A model generated the notes under the pieces. That model did not search any database, was not told where the DNA came from, and was given only the letters and a program-made list of their open reading frames with translations. Both the position numbers and the translations under genes were made by a program. Shown here one piece after another: positions 54,542 to 61,838 of a stretch of 64,000 bases of DNA. Source of the DNA: Pectobacterium parmentieri (GTDB taxonomy: Bacteria > Pseudomonadota > Gammaproteobacteria > Enterobacterales > Enterobacteriaceae). Location of the stretch: positions 806,001 to 870,000 of the forward strand of contig NZ_CP015749.1 in assembly GCF_001742145.1 (NCBI RefSeq), given 5' to 3'. The first letter of the stretch is position 1. Each line of letters begins with the position of its first letter.

Positions 54542-55571
54542 CTTTATCTACCAACTGACTGGCCTGTTTACGGAATTTAACGATGTCGGTCAGCGGAGTG
54601 CTATCCACATTCACTTCACCAATCGTGCTGCCAATGGTGGAATCCAGCGTAACGCCTTTGCGAACCGGATATTCGTAGTTTGCCTGAGCGTAGATCTGCT
54701 GAGCCGGAGCGGAGACCAGATATTCCATCAATTTCACTGCCTGATCTTTATGCGGAGCATGACGTGCAACGGCTGCACCGCTGATATTGACGTGTGTGCC
54801 GCCGTTTTCAAAGGTAGGTTGAACCACCTTGATGGCATCGCCCCATTTACGGGCATCTGTACCTTCTTTAGCGTTCTTCATGTGGCCGACATAATAAGAG
54901 TTCGCCAGACCCACATCACAGATACCACCGAGAATATCGCGTGCGACATCGCGGTCACCACCGGTGGCTTTACGTGCCAGATTCTCTTTCACACCACGCA
55001 GCCAGGTTTCGGTTTTAGCTTCGCCATGGTGTGCGATCATCGCGGCAACCAGCGCGGTGTTGTAAGGGTGTTGACCCGCACGGATACACACTTTGCCTTT
55101 CCATTTCGGGTCGGCCAGATTTTCGTAAGTAATGCTGGTCAACGGCAGTGATTTTTCCGCATAGAGCACGCGGGAACGCATCGACAGGCCAAACCATTGG
55201 TTGTCTTTATCGCGCAGCGCGGCAGGGATGACATCGGTTAACGTGCTGGACTGAATCGGTTGGGTAACGCCAGCTTCCACCAGATCGATCAGGTTACCGG
55301 CATCGACGGTCATCAGCAGGTCAGCCGGTGAGTTTTGGCCTTCTGCCTTCACACGCTCCAGCATGCCGTCCTTGATGAACACGGTATTCACGTTGACAGA
55401 TGTCTCTTTAGTGAAGGCATCAAGCAGTGGCTGAATGAGTCCAGGCTCGCGCGTGGTGTAGAGGGTCAGAGAATCCTCTGCGGCGGCAGGTAATGCATAG
55501 GCCACCATCAGCGATGAGGCTAGCGTGAGCAGGCGCGCTTTTTTGCGCAGAACAGACAGCGTTTTTGACAT
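54525..55571 (-). CDS. fbpA: Periplasmic iron(III)-binding protein
   Basis: A 348-residue protein with a signal peptide (LASSLMVAYALPAAAED, mature N-terminus near residue 32). Mature start SLTLYTTREPGLIQPLLDAF and the tyrosine pair in CDVGLANSYYVGHM match Fbp/Sfu/Yfu ferric-ion binding proteins, in which adjacent tyrosines bind iron. First gene of the operon; a Fur-box-like site lies upstream. E. coli lacks this type of system, but Serratia (Sfu) and Yersinia (Yfu) have it. Confidence 0.92.
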   Translation of the reverse strand: MSKTLSVLRKKARLLTLASSLMVAYALPAAAEDSLTLYTTREPGLIQPLLDAFTKETSVNVNTVFIKDGMLERVKAEGQNSPADLLMTVDAGNLIDLVEAGVTQPIQSSTLTDVIPAALRDKDNQWFGLSMRSRVLYAEKSLPLTSITYENLADPKWKGKVCIRAGQHPYNTALVAAMIAHHGEAKTETWLRGVKENLARKATGGDRDVARDILGGICDVGLANSYYVGHMKNAKEGTDARKWGDAIKVVQPTFENGGTHVNISGAAVARHAPHKDQAVKLMEYLVSAPAQQIYAQANYEYPVRKGVTLDSTIGSTIGEVNVDSTPLTDIVKFRKQASQLVDKVGFDQ

Positions 55572-55649
55572 GTTATTATCTTCTCCAGAGTGAATATGGT
55601 ACGTAAATTAATAAAATAAGGAGATATTTTTGGCAGGTAACTAAAACAG

Positions 55650-55669
55650 TATATGATAATCACTCTTGT
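55650..55669 (-). promoter_or_regulatory. Fur-box-like site upstream of fbpA
   Basis: On the minus strand, AAGAGTGATTATCATATA resembles the Fur consensus GATAATGATAATCATTATC, with the core TGAT-ATCAT intact. It lies about 80-100 bases before the fbpA start, where a promoter would be. Confidence 0.65.
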
Positions 55670-55992
55670 TTGCAATCTCATTGACGCAGTTTTATCGTGA
55701 TGGGGGTCAACATACCGACTCATCTGGAGAGAGCGCGGATCTCTGTGTCGGTATCGTGGTGGTTGGCGGCTTTGAGTAGGGGTATTGCTACGGTGTCTGG
55801 CTTACGGCCAGCCTGCAGATAAGGGGATATCCACCAGCGTGTTTTAATGGTGAGTGAGAGCGCGTGCGCATCACTTTGTTAATAATTAATTTTGTGAATA
55901 GTTGTTTTAAATAACCAAGAGTAGGGTACAGGGGCGCTTGTTAGGTCAAAAGACATCCAGCGCCTGTTTTTAATTAGAATGGGTACTAAAAT

Positions 55993-56060
55993 CCTAGGCT
56001 AAATAATTCGAATTGCGGAAGCATCGTACAGATTTAGCTTGAATTATTTAAAGTATATAT
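55993..56060 (+). repeat. Palindrome-ended intergenic repeat, degraded copy C
   Basis: About 65 bases with the element's ends (CTAAATAATTCGAATTGCGG on the left; GCTTGAATTATTTAAAGTAT on the right) but without most of the central part seen in copy A. It lies between fbpA and yoaG, within a 490-base gap that otherwise shows nothing. Confidence 0.6.
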
Positions 56061-56064
56061 TGAC

Positions 56065-56403
56065 TTACCAGCCGCAGACGTTGGTTTCTTCATCTGCATC
56101 GTAACCACGGACGATATTAACCAATTCCTTCACCGCTTCAGCGGAATGTGTTTTATCTTTTAATTCATCAAGCGTAGAAAAATTTTTGTCAACGGATACG
56201 CCATTATTATTATTTGTTACCGTTAGCAAAAATCCTTTTTTATTCTCACCGACTAATGACAGTTCATTAATCAATTCCGCGACTGCACCCGCGGCGAAGT
56301 CTGGTACATAAAAAGCCATCGGTTTAAGATAAACTTTTTCTTTTTTTTCATTGTTATCGCAGTTCAACAGTGTTAATGAGTATCCTTTATTTTCACTTGT
56401 CAT
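56065..56403 (-). CDS. yoaG: YoaG homologue with internal tandem duplication
   Basis: A 112-residue cytoplasmic protein. The C-terminal half (from Gly57: GFLLTVTNNNNGVSVD, VKELVNIVRGYD, ending NVCGW) matches E. coli YoaG (60 residues, DUF1869). The N-terminal half (GYSLTLLNCDNN from Gly7, PMAFYVPDFAAGAVAELINE) is a diverged second copy: G7/G57, T11/T61, N14/N64, A40/A90, V41/V91, E43/E93, L44/L94 and N46/N96 line up at a constant 50-residue spacing with no gap. YoaG is nitrate/NO-induced in E. coli; its role is unknown. It follows yeaR by ten bases. Confidence 0.85.
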   Translation of the reverse strand: MTSENKGYSLTLLNCDNNEKKEKVYLKPMAFYVPDFAAGAVAELINELSLVGENKKGFLLTVTNNNNGVSVDKNFSTLDELKDKTHSAEAVKELVNIVRGYDADEETNVCGW

Positions 56404-56413
56404 AATATTTACC

Positions 56414-56746
56414 TCAACCTTCTATCAGGATTTTTGGATCGACATAAAAATCTACATTGAATAGCGTATCATCAGATAATGCTTCAATTCTATGCCATTT
56501 CTCCGCAGGGAATACGCCAAATTGTCCGGCTTCGATTGTTAGTGTTTCGACGGGTTCCGGGCTTGTCTCATCAGCATACCCATAATAACGAATCGTCCCT
56601 TGCATCACGCACAAGCGCGGGTAAACGCCTTGCCGTGTTCCTGCGTCCAAATGGCGCTGCCAGATCGACGCTGGCGCCGTCTCTTTTGTCCAAAAAGGCG
56701 TTGTACGGGTATGAACATAATTTGCGGGTATGACAATTCGTTCCAT
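56414..56746 (-). CDS. yeaR: YeaR-like protein (DUF1971 cupin)
   Basis: A 110-residue cupin-like protein close to E. coli YeaR: NYVHTRTTPFWTKETAPASI, RQGVYPRLCVMQGTIRYYGY and GQFGVFPAEKWHRIEAL. In E. coli yeaR-yoaG is induced by nitrate through NarL and by nitric oxide through NsrR; a link to nitrite or tellurite tolerance has been suggested. An NsrR-like palindrome lies upstream. First gene of the two-gene operon; divergent from a flavin-reductase-like gene. Confidence 0.9.
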   Translation of the reverse strand: MERIVIPANYVHTRTTPFWTKETAPASIWQRHLDAGTRQGVYPRLCVMQGTIRYYGYADETSPEPVETLTIEAGQFGVFPAEKWHRIEALSDDTLFNVDFYVDPKILIEG

Positions 56747-56800
56747 GTTTAAACCTCATGCTTTACCCAGTCACATTGTAGACTGGAAGGAAAAAACCAT

Positions 56801-56823
56801 ATAGTGCATATCATATACCTCTT
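56801..56823 (-). promoter_or_regulatory. NsrR-like palindrome upstream of yeaR
   Basis: On the minus strand, AAGAGGTATATGATATGCAC resembles the NsrR consensus of two 11-base inverted repeats separated by one base (AAGATGYATTT and its complement), with several mismatches in the right arm. It lies about 55-77 bases before the yeaR start, in the gap shared with the divergent gene. Confidence 0.5.
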
Positions 56824-57124
56824 TTGAAACTTGTGAATTATTTTTTGCTAATTAATTTTTTACAATACCGAAACACTTCGTAAAAGGCTCTATTATCAGG
56901 GGCCGGTGTTTCGCATTTCGGTTATTTTTCTCCGTTTCTGAGTTGAGATGAAACTCACACTAAGGAATAGTTACATTAAGTTATTTATTAATGACCTACT
57001 TATTGGGGATAATAAATTAGAAAAATACCCTCATTGCTACTCAATTATGGTTATTGTTAAGTGCAAATCAAAAGAGTAAGAATGGAAAAATATAACGCTA
57101 GTCTATGATGAGGTTTTAACTCAA

Positions 57125-57715
57125 ATGAAAAAAAATGTGAAACTCAGTTCGTTTTATTATGGCTTCCCTGTTTTTCTTGTTACAACGACGGATAATAGCA
57201 ACGGAGATATTAATGTCGCTTCTATCTCATCGTCAATTTCTCTCGGCGATAAAATTATTATCGGTGTCAGTAAAGGAAGTAAAACATACGATAATTTATT
57301 ATCTGGATCTGATGTTGTTATCAATATCCCTGATTACAAAATTTGGGAGAAGGTTGAAGCACTCGGTAAGTTGACTGGAAGCGATACGCTATCTGAAGGC
57401 CAGATAAAATGGGGGGTTCAGATATGCCAGGATAAATTCTCCAAAGTTGGTCTTCATACTGAACCCTCTACAGGTATTACGCCACCTCGGGTTATTGAAT
57501 GTCCTATCCAGGCAGAATGTAAGACAGTTAGCACGACAGACAAAGGTCGTTTCATTCTTGTCGAACTGGATATTGTTAATGTTTGGGTGGACAGTGAGTT
57601 ATTAGGCTCGAATGATGTTATCGACTCGTCGAAATGGAAACCCCTGATATATAATTTCCGTGAGTACGATACTACGGGTGATGCATTAGGCTTTAATTTT
57701 AAATACGGCCATTAA
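57125..57715 (+). CDS. Flavin reductase-like / FMN-binding split-barrel protein
   Basis: A 196-residue protein of the flavin reductase-like (DIM6/NTAB) family. FPVFLVTTTD at the N-terminus, NVASISSSISLGDKIIIGVS, GSKTYDNLLSGSDVVINIPD and ECPIQAECKTV are the family landmarks for FMN binding. It could supply reduced flavin or act on an NO-related substrate. It is divergent from yeaR over a 378-base gap with an NsrR-like site, so nitrosative control is possible. The specific partner is unknown. AT-rich relative to the core genes. Confidence 0.75.
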   Translation: MKKNVKLSSFYYGFPVFLVTTTDNSNGDINVASISSSISLGDKIIIGVSKGSKTYDNLLSGSDVVINIPDYKIWEKVEALGKLTGSDTLSEGQIKWGVQICQDKFSKVGLHTEPSTGITPPRVIECPIQAECKTVSTTDKGRFILVELDIVNVWVDSELLGSNDVIDSSKWKPLIYNFREYDTTGDALGFNFKYGH

Positions 57716-57951
57716 TGTCCTAGAGTACAGGTTGTCGCTGTGTTAGCAGTAGGCAACCGCTCTCTTGGCTGGAATAGTTTTGCTGAGTAAATTGAATTTT
57801 TTGTCGGATTGCCGGTTCAGATCGTTAGGTTGTGCTTTAATAATTCTAGGTTCCTGCCAGATCCACGATGGAAAAATAAACGTTTTAAATCACCCATTAT
57901 TACTGTCTGAGCATCATTAAATACCCATGTTTGTCATTCTGTGAATGTCGC
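57716..57951. other. Gap downstream of the flavin reductase-like gene
   Basis: About 235 bases with no supported gene or clear terminator, ending at a repeat copy. The repeat plus an AT-rich stretch fill the rest up to the next gene. Confidence 0.4.
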
Positions 57952-58082
57952 TATATTCGTCATACTTCAATCTGCTTGTACATTAGCTGCGTTACCTGAC
58001 ACACTTCTTCCTAACGAGTCAGCGCATCGCGTTGTTAAAAATACTAACGTTTCGTCACACTACTCGGATTATCTTGGGTATA
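57952..58082 (-). repeat. Palindrome-ended intergenic repeat, copy B
   Basis: A 131-base element in inverted orientation relative to copy A: left end TATATTCGTCATACTTCAAT, right end whose complement is TATACCCAAGATAATCCGAG. It shares the central GCTGCG and AACGTT parts of the family. Confidence 0.78.
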
Positions 58083-58269
58083 GGTGAAGTATGGTACAAT
58101 AGTATAGGGTATGATAACGTTAGGAAAAGCGTCTGTGTTGTTCGCTATATTATGTGGTAGAAATAAATCACACCGAATATTGATGAACTTAATTATCAAT
58201 GAAAATATCGAATTAATGCACTGTGGATATTATTTTAATTATTGTTAATAATCACTACCAAGGATGAAA

Positions 58270-58701
58270 ATGATGAGTTGGGATATATTTTTACAAGCGC
58301 ATGAAGATGGCGGGTTTGGGTATTTTCCTCTATCGGTTGTTTTTGAGTCATTCGGTACTGCTATTACCTATTCTAACATAGAAGGAAATGAGTGCTGTAT
58401 CATTTTAGAATACCAAAATCAAGATGCGGAAATTTATATTGAAATTGAACTTATTGACAATATCCAGATGCTATCTAGCTTTTCCGTGAATCGTCCACCG
58501 GGGCATGATGATTTTTGGCAAGGGTTATGTAATATATTAAAAATAACATCGTCTGCACTTTTCTGGGGCGGTGATGGTAACTGTTTAGCTGTTGGGAGAG
58601 AAGAAACGATTAAACATCTTCCAGAGTCGATGATTGAGGCATTAGGGGCACCAACCGTTGTATCAAATTATCAAGATATTTTTAGAATGATACGATCGTG
58701 A
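58270..58701 (+). CDS. Conserved hypothetical protein, immunity-like size and composition
   Basis: A 143-residue acidic protein, not recognised. It contains MSWDIFLQAHEDGGFGYFPL, then GNECCIILEYQNQDAEIYIE, a proline-rich FSVNRPPGHDDFW and ALFWGGDGNCLAVG. Its size, acidity and AT-richness resemble toxin-immunity proteins of polymorphic or contact-dependent systems, but no toxin gene is beside it, so that is only a suggestion. The start at 58270 follows AAGGA; 58264 and 58273 are close alternatives. A 24-codon open piece (MMAIEKIEYQELLSIEGI, from 58747) follows, perhaps debris. Confidence 0.55.
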   Translation: MMSWDIFLQAHEDGGFGYFPLSVVFESFGTAITYSNIEGNECCIILEYQNQDAEIYIEIELIDNIQMLSSFSVNRPPGHDDFWQGLCNILKITSSALFWGGDGNCLAVGREETIKHLPESMIEALGAPTVVSNYQDIFRMIRS

Positions 58702-58893
58702 TGCGGATAAACCTTATCTGGGTGGCAATGAGGGCAGTGAACAGTGATGATGGCCATAGAAAAGATTGAGTATCAGGAATTGCTATCGATTGAAGGCATT
58801 ACACCACGACGACTGCGGTAGAGGATAAGGGATAAATATCCTGGCTATCTTTAAAGGGATAGATTGTGTAAATGACGCTTTTCTTGATTGACT

Positions 58894-58925
58894 AAAGCCA
58901 GATTTAAATTGTTAAATCTGGCTTT
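58894..58925. terminator. Strong hairpin downstream of the 58967-60388 gene
   Basis: Perfect 14-base stem AAAGCCAGATTTAA / TTAAATCTGGCTTT with a four-base loop, in the right place to end minus-strand transcription; T-rich on both sides. Confidence 0.75.
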
Positions 58926-58966
58926 AATCATCACTATCAGGAGAAGAGTATTCTCATTTCTGATCG

Positions 58967-60388
58967 CTATTTCACCATAACATCGCGGAAAGTAAAGCGT
59001 TGTTTCTGACCTGATTTTTGGTAACCGATACGCACGAAGATACCTAAATCTTCGATGTAGGCGTAATCACTGCTCATTGGCACGCCATCTCCACGGTTAT
59101 CCGTACAAATTATTTCAAGATAACGCCCTGTGAACGCTGAACTCATATCTTTAGCATTGGACCATTTTTTATCAGCCTGACACTGCTGGCTTGTTGATTT
59201 ATTATCGCTGCCTATGCTTTTCCAGTGATATTCGGTCCCTTCTTTTGGGGGAAGGGAGAAGGTATTCTCTAGTTTTTGGCTAACAACGGGGGAGGGGGCG
59301 ATGGAATCCCATTTTTTTAATTCAACAATATTAAATAAGCGTTGATGTTGTGTATAAAATGGAACACCACCAAGCGTTAATTTATCCAGCGTCAATGTTG
59401 TCCCATCCGGTTGACGAGCGATTATCGTGGCTGAGTGCATGCTAATATTCATTTCGTCGTCGTCGGGTGATATTTGAGTATAAGCCAGTTGCTGGAAGGC
59501 CTTAGGTTGGGGAGCATTGGCTAACGCTTTCTCAATGACCGTCGTTACTTCTTTGGCAAGAGGATAACTTTGTAAGTACGCAGGATCATTTTTTTCAAAA
59601 TTGGGTAACGTGAGTTGATTATCCGCCAGTGCTTTTTCGCGAAGTATTAATGTCCCTGTGCTTTTAAGTTGATGAATATCGCGAATGGCGCAAAGTTTTT
59701 TTGATATCTCAACTTTTTCTTGACCAAGGGAAATGAAATTATCTTCAGTCGTCGCTGTGTAATCTGTAATAAATCCTTGGTTATCTATGAAATAACTGTT
59801 TATCTCTTTACCTTGGTTGTTTTTACAGTTCAGGATCATGTCCTGAATCTTGATAGAATATGGCGCGGCATATTTTTTATCTTTATAGGTTAAGGCATAG
59901 TCGGTTGCCAAACGTATTTTAAGTATTTCTCCTTCGCGCTTACTCTTGCTAACGTCAACAAAATATTGATCTTTTAGGTCATTTCTAATAGAGAGAGCAA
60001 CCCATTGCGGGGCTGGAATAGTTTGATGGCAAACATCCAATTCGGGCTTTGTCTTGAGTAAACTTTTTTCATCTGGCTCAAAAGGTACACCGGGGATGTA
60101 ACGAAGAAGGGAATTTGTTCCATAGACTCGAATATCTGACCGGGTTGATGAGGTAACTGTAGAAAATAACAGCGTTTTCTTATCCGTTGTACAGTCAGCG
60201 CTCAACCATGATTCGTTAACTTCGCCAGTGTGCATTACTATGCGATAAAGCACATTAATGCTTTTTCCTACCTGAACCGTGCTATCGGGAACCCAGTCTA
60301 CGCTTTTTAACATTTCTTGTGGGGAGGGAAGGGCGAAAGCCGGGGAAGATAGCATCAACCCTACAGGAATTGCGGTTAACAGATTCAT
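58967..60388 (-). CDS. Secreted protein of unknown function
   Basis: A 473-residue protein with a clean signal peptide (MNLLTAIPVGLMLSSPAFA, cleavage after AFA). The rest is rich in charged and polar residues with about six cysteines (for example SADCTTDKK, LDVCHQTIP, QQCQADKKW, LEIICTDNRG), so disulfides are likely. No known domain was recognised. The start at 60388 follows AAGGAA; a frame from 60421 adds eleven residues. It stands alone, and its terminator is at 58894. A periplasmic or extracellular location is inferred from the signal. Confidence 0.7.
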   Translation of the reverse strand: MNLLTAIPVGLMLSSPAFALPSPQEMLKSVDWVPDSTVQVGKSINVLYRIVMHTGEVNESWLSADCTTDKKTLLFSTVTSSTRSDIRVYGTNSLLRYIPGVPFEPDEKSLLKTKPELDVCHQTIPAPQWVALSIRNDLKDQYFVDVSKSKREGEILKIRLATDYALTYKDKKYAAPYSIKIQDMILNCKNNQGKEINSYFIDNQGFITDYTATTEDNFISLGQEKVEISKKLCAIRDIHQLKSTGTLILREKALADNQLTLPNFEKNDPAYLQSYPLAKEVTTVIEKALANAPQPKAFQQLAYTQISPDDDEMNISMHSATIIARQPDGTTLTLDKLTLGGVPFYTQHQRLFNIVELKKWDSIAPSPVVSQKLENTFSLPPKEGTEYHWKSIGSDNKSTSQQCQADKKWSNAKDMSSAFTGRYLEIICTDNRGDGVPMSSDYAYIEDLGIFVRIGYQKSGQKQRFTFRDVMVK

Positions 60389-60743
60389 TTTTAATTCCTT
60401 TTCACTAATCCATAGACGCAAAGATGTTACCCGAAGAGTAAATTTGAAAGCCAGTCATTCATCCACTTCACAGTAATATGTACCAATTTTAGGTGCACAT
60501 ACGTTGAGTGAGAGAACCTACAAAGGCGAGCTTCATTTGTTCCATTGAGTTCCATAGGGTAAGTGTGGAACCTTTCCAGAATCCCTACTCTTTTTGCGTA
60601 GCTGAACATTTGAGCAAGCTGAGAATGACGACGCTATTCCACCAATTAAAAAAGGATGTTTTCATCGAAAATCCTATACTAGGGCGCTGGCATCACGTTT
60701 GCCTAGAGGCATTTAATGTTTGCAACGACAGAGAGGGAAAGAT
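60389..60743. other. Gap between two genes of unknown function
   Basis: About 355 bases that divide the minus-strand secreted-protein gene from the plus-strand 60744 gene. Promoters for both are expected. A stretch between 60427 and 60609 can be read on the minus strand as about 60 residues but matches nothing and has no ribosome site; I treat it as non-coding. Confidence 0.4.
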
Positions 60744-61223
60744 ATGAAAATTGAGAGTGGAGAAAATAACCTTTTTACGCATCGAGCTTCGATTGCTAAT
60801 TCAACGGTTCAGACCAGTAGTCGAGCTTCGTTTGCTGCTATTTTGGCAGGGAAAACACAGGAAACGAGCGTAAATAACGCCCCGGCTTCTTCTGCCAAGA
60901 CTAAGCAATACGATTTCACAAATATGACGCCACAAGAGCTGAATGAAACTGTAAACAGCCTGATTCAGAGTAGGCAGATGGATCTTGATGAATCCTCATC
61001 ACTATTGGGTTTTATGGCTCCAACAGCATTGTCTAAAGTTGTTTACGACGGCACTGCACCCGTTTCGTCACGCCAACCGATGAACGTGTTCTCTAAAATT
61101 CAAGAAGGCATTGATGGGGCGTTATCGCGTAATGAAAAGGCGAGCGCAGAAAGCCTGCAACGAGCTGCTGATGCCTTGCTTCGTTTTCAGGATAAAGCAG
61201 TAAAGGTTACTCTCTCCGTGTAA
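60744..61223 (+). CDS. Hypothetical protein with disordered N-terminus and helical C-terminus
   Basis: A 159-residue cytoplasmic protein, not recognised. Residues 1-55 are Ser/Ala/Thr-rich and look disordered; then YDFTNMTPQELNETVNSLIQ and QMDLDESSSLLGFM form helices; the end has NEKASAESLQRAADALLRFQ. AGAGGGAAAG precedes the start at 60744; a start at 60720 would add eight residues. Proteins with this build occur near flagellar or secretion genes in other bacteria, but nothing here supports that. No operon partner. Confidence 0.6.
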   Translation: MKIESGENNLFTHRASIANSTVQTSSRASFAAILAGKTQETSVNNAPASSAKTKQYDFTNMTPQELNETVNSLIQSRQMDLDESSSLLGFMAPTALSKVVYDGTAPVSSRQPMNVFSKIQEGIDGALSRNEKASAESLQRAADALLRFQDKAVKVTLSV

Positions 61224-61283
61224 TGAATAAGGCCAAATGTAACAATTTGGCGGCGAGTGCGATACACTTCGGCTATCTTATCA

Positions 61284-61730
61284 ATGGAGTACGGTAGCGA
61301 ATCATTCGGCGTGAGCGTTAAACGAGTAGCCGCCTGGCTGGCCATTTTTTCTATGATGATGCTGTTTATTGCTCCTCTGATTTCAAAATCACTGGTGCAG
61401 CTATCAGCCTGTCAGGTATCGGCTCACGCTATGCCTATGTCGCAGCAGCATCATGGTGCACATGAGCATGATGCATGCCATCACGGCGGTACGCCACATA
61501 ATCTGATGATGTCTAGCGTCGGGCTCGCGCCGATGGAGGATATTGCCTGCGGATATTGCCAACTGCTGGTGCATTTGCCGCTGATTCTTTCGGTCGTATT
61601 GCCGTTGCTCTGGCTGCTATTATCCGCTCACCGACCGACGCATTTTCCTGATTTTGTTTGCCCAACGTTATTCCGACCTTATTGCTCACAGCGTGCTCGT
61701 GCGCCTCCTGAGGCGGTTTCTTTGTTTTGA
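61284..61730 (+). CDS. DUF2946-family membrane protein, copper-linked
   Basis: A 148-residue protein with an N-terminal membrane segment (AAWLAIFSMMMLFIAPLI) and a His-rich loop (SQQHHGAHEHDACHHGG) likely to bind metal, then CGYCQLL and a second membrane segment (LILSVVLPLLWLLL). This is the DUF2946 pattern, often next to copper receptors. The start is uncertain: 61284 was used, with a GTG at 61257 or 61311 also possible. It precedes a TonB-dependent copper receptor, so a role in copper capture is likely. Confidence 0.72.
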   Translation: MEYGSESFGVSVKRVAAWLAIFSMMMLFIAPLISKSLVQLSACQVSAHAMPMSQQHHGAHEHDACHHGGTPHNLMMSSVGLAPMEDIACGYCQLLVHLPLILSVVLPLLWLLLSAHRPTHFPDFVCPTLFRPYCSQRARAPPEAVSLF

Positions 61731-61838
61731 TTTTTTTAATTAACGATATCTGTCGGCGTACTCCCTTATGGTCGAGCAATCTCTCCATAGGTGTTTTGCC
61801 GTGCGTCGTTATGGCATAAGAAACCGTAAGGCAACACG

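Noticed and set aside
60427..60609. Small minus-strand gene of about 60 residues
   Set aside because: No ribosome site, no similarity recognised, and unusual composition for its neighbours.
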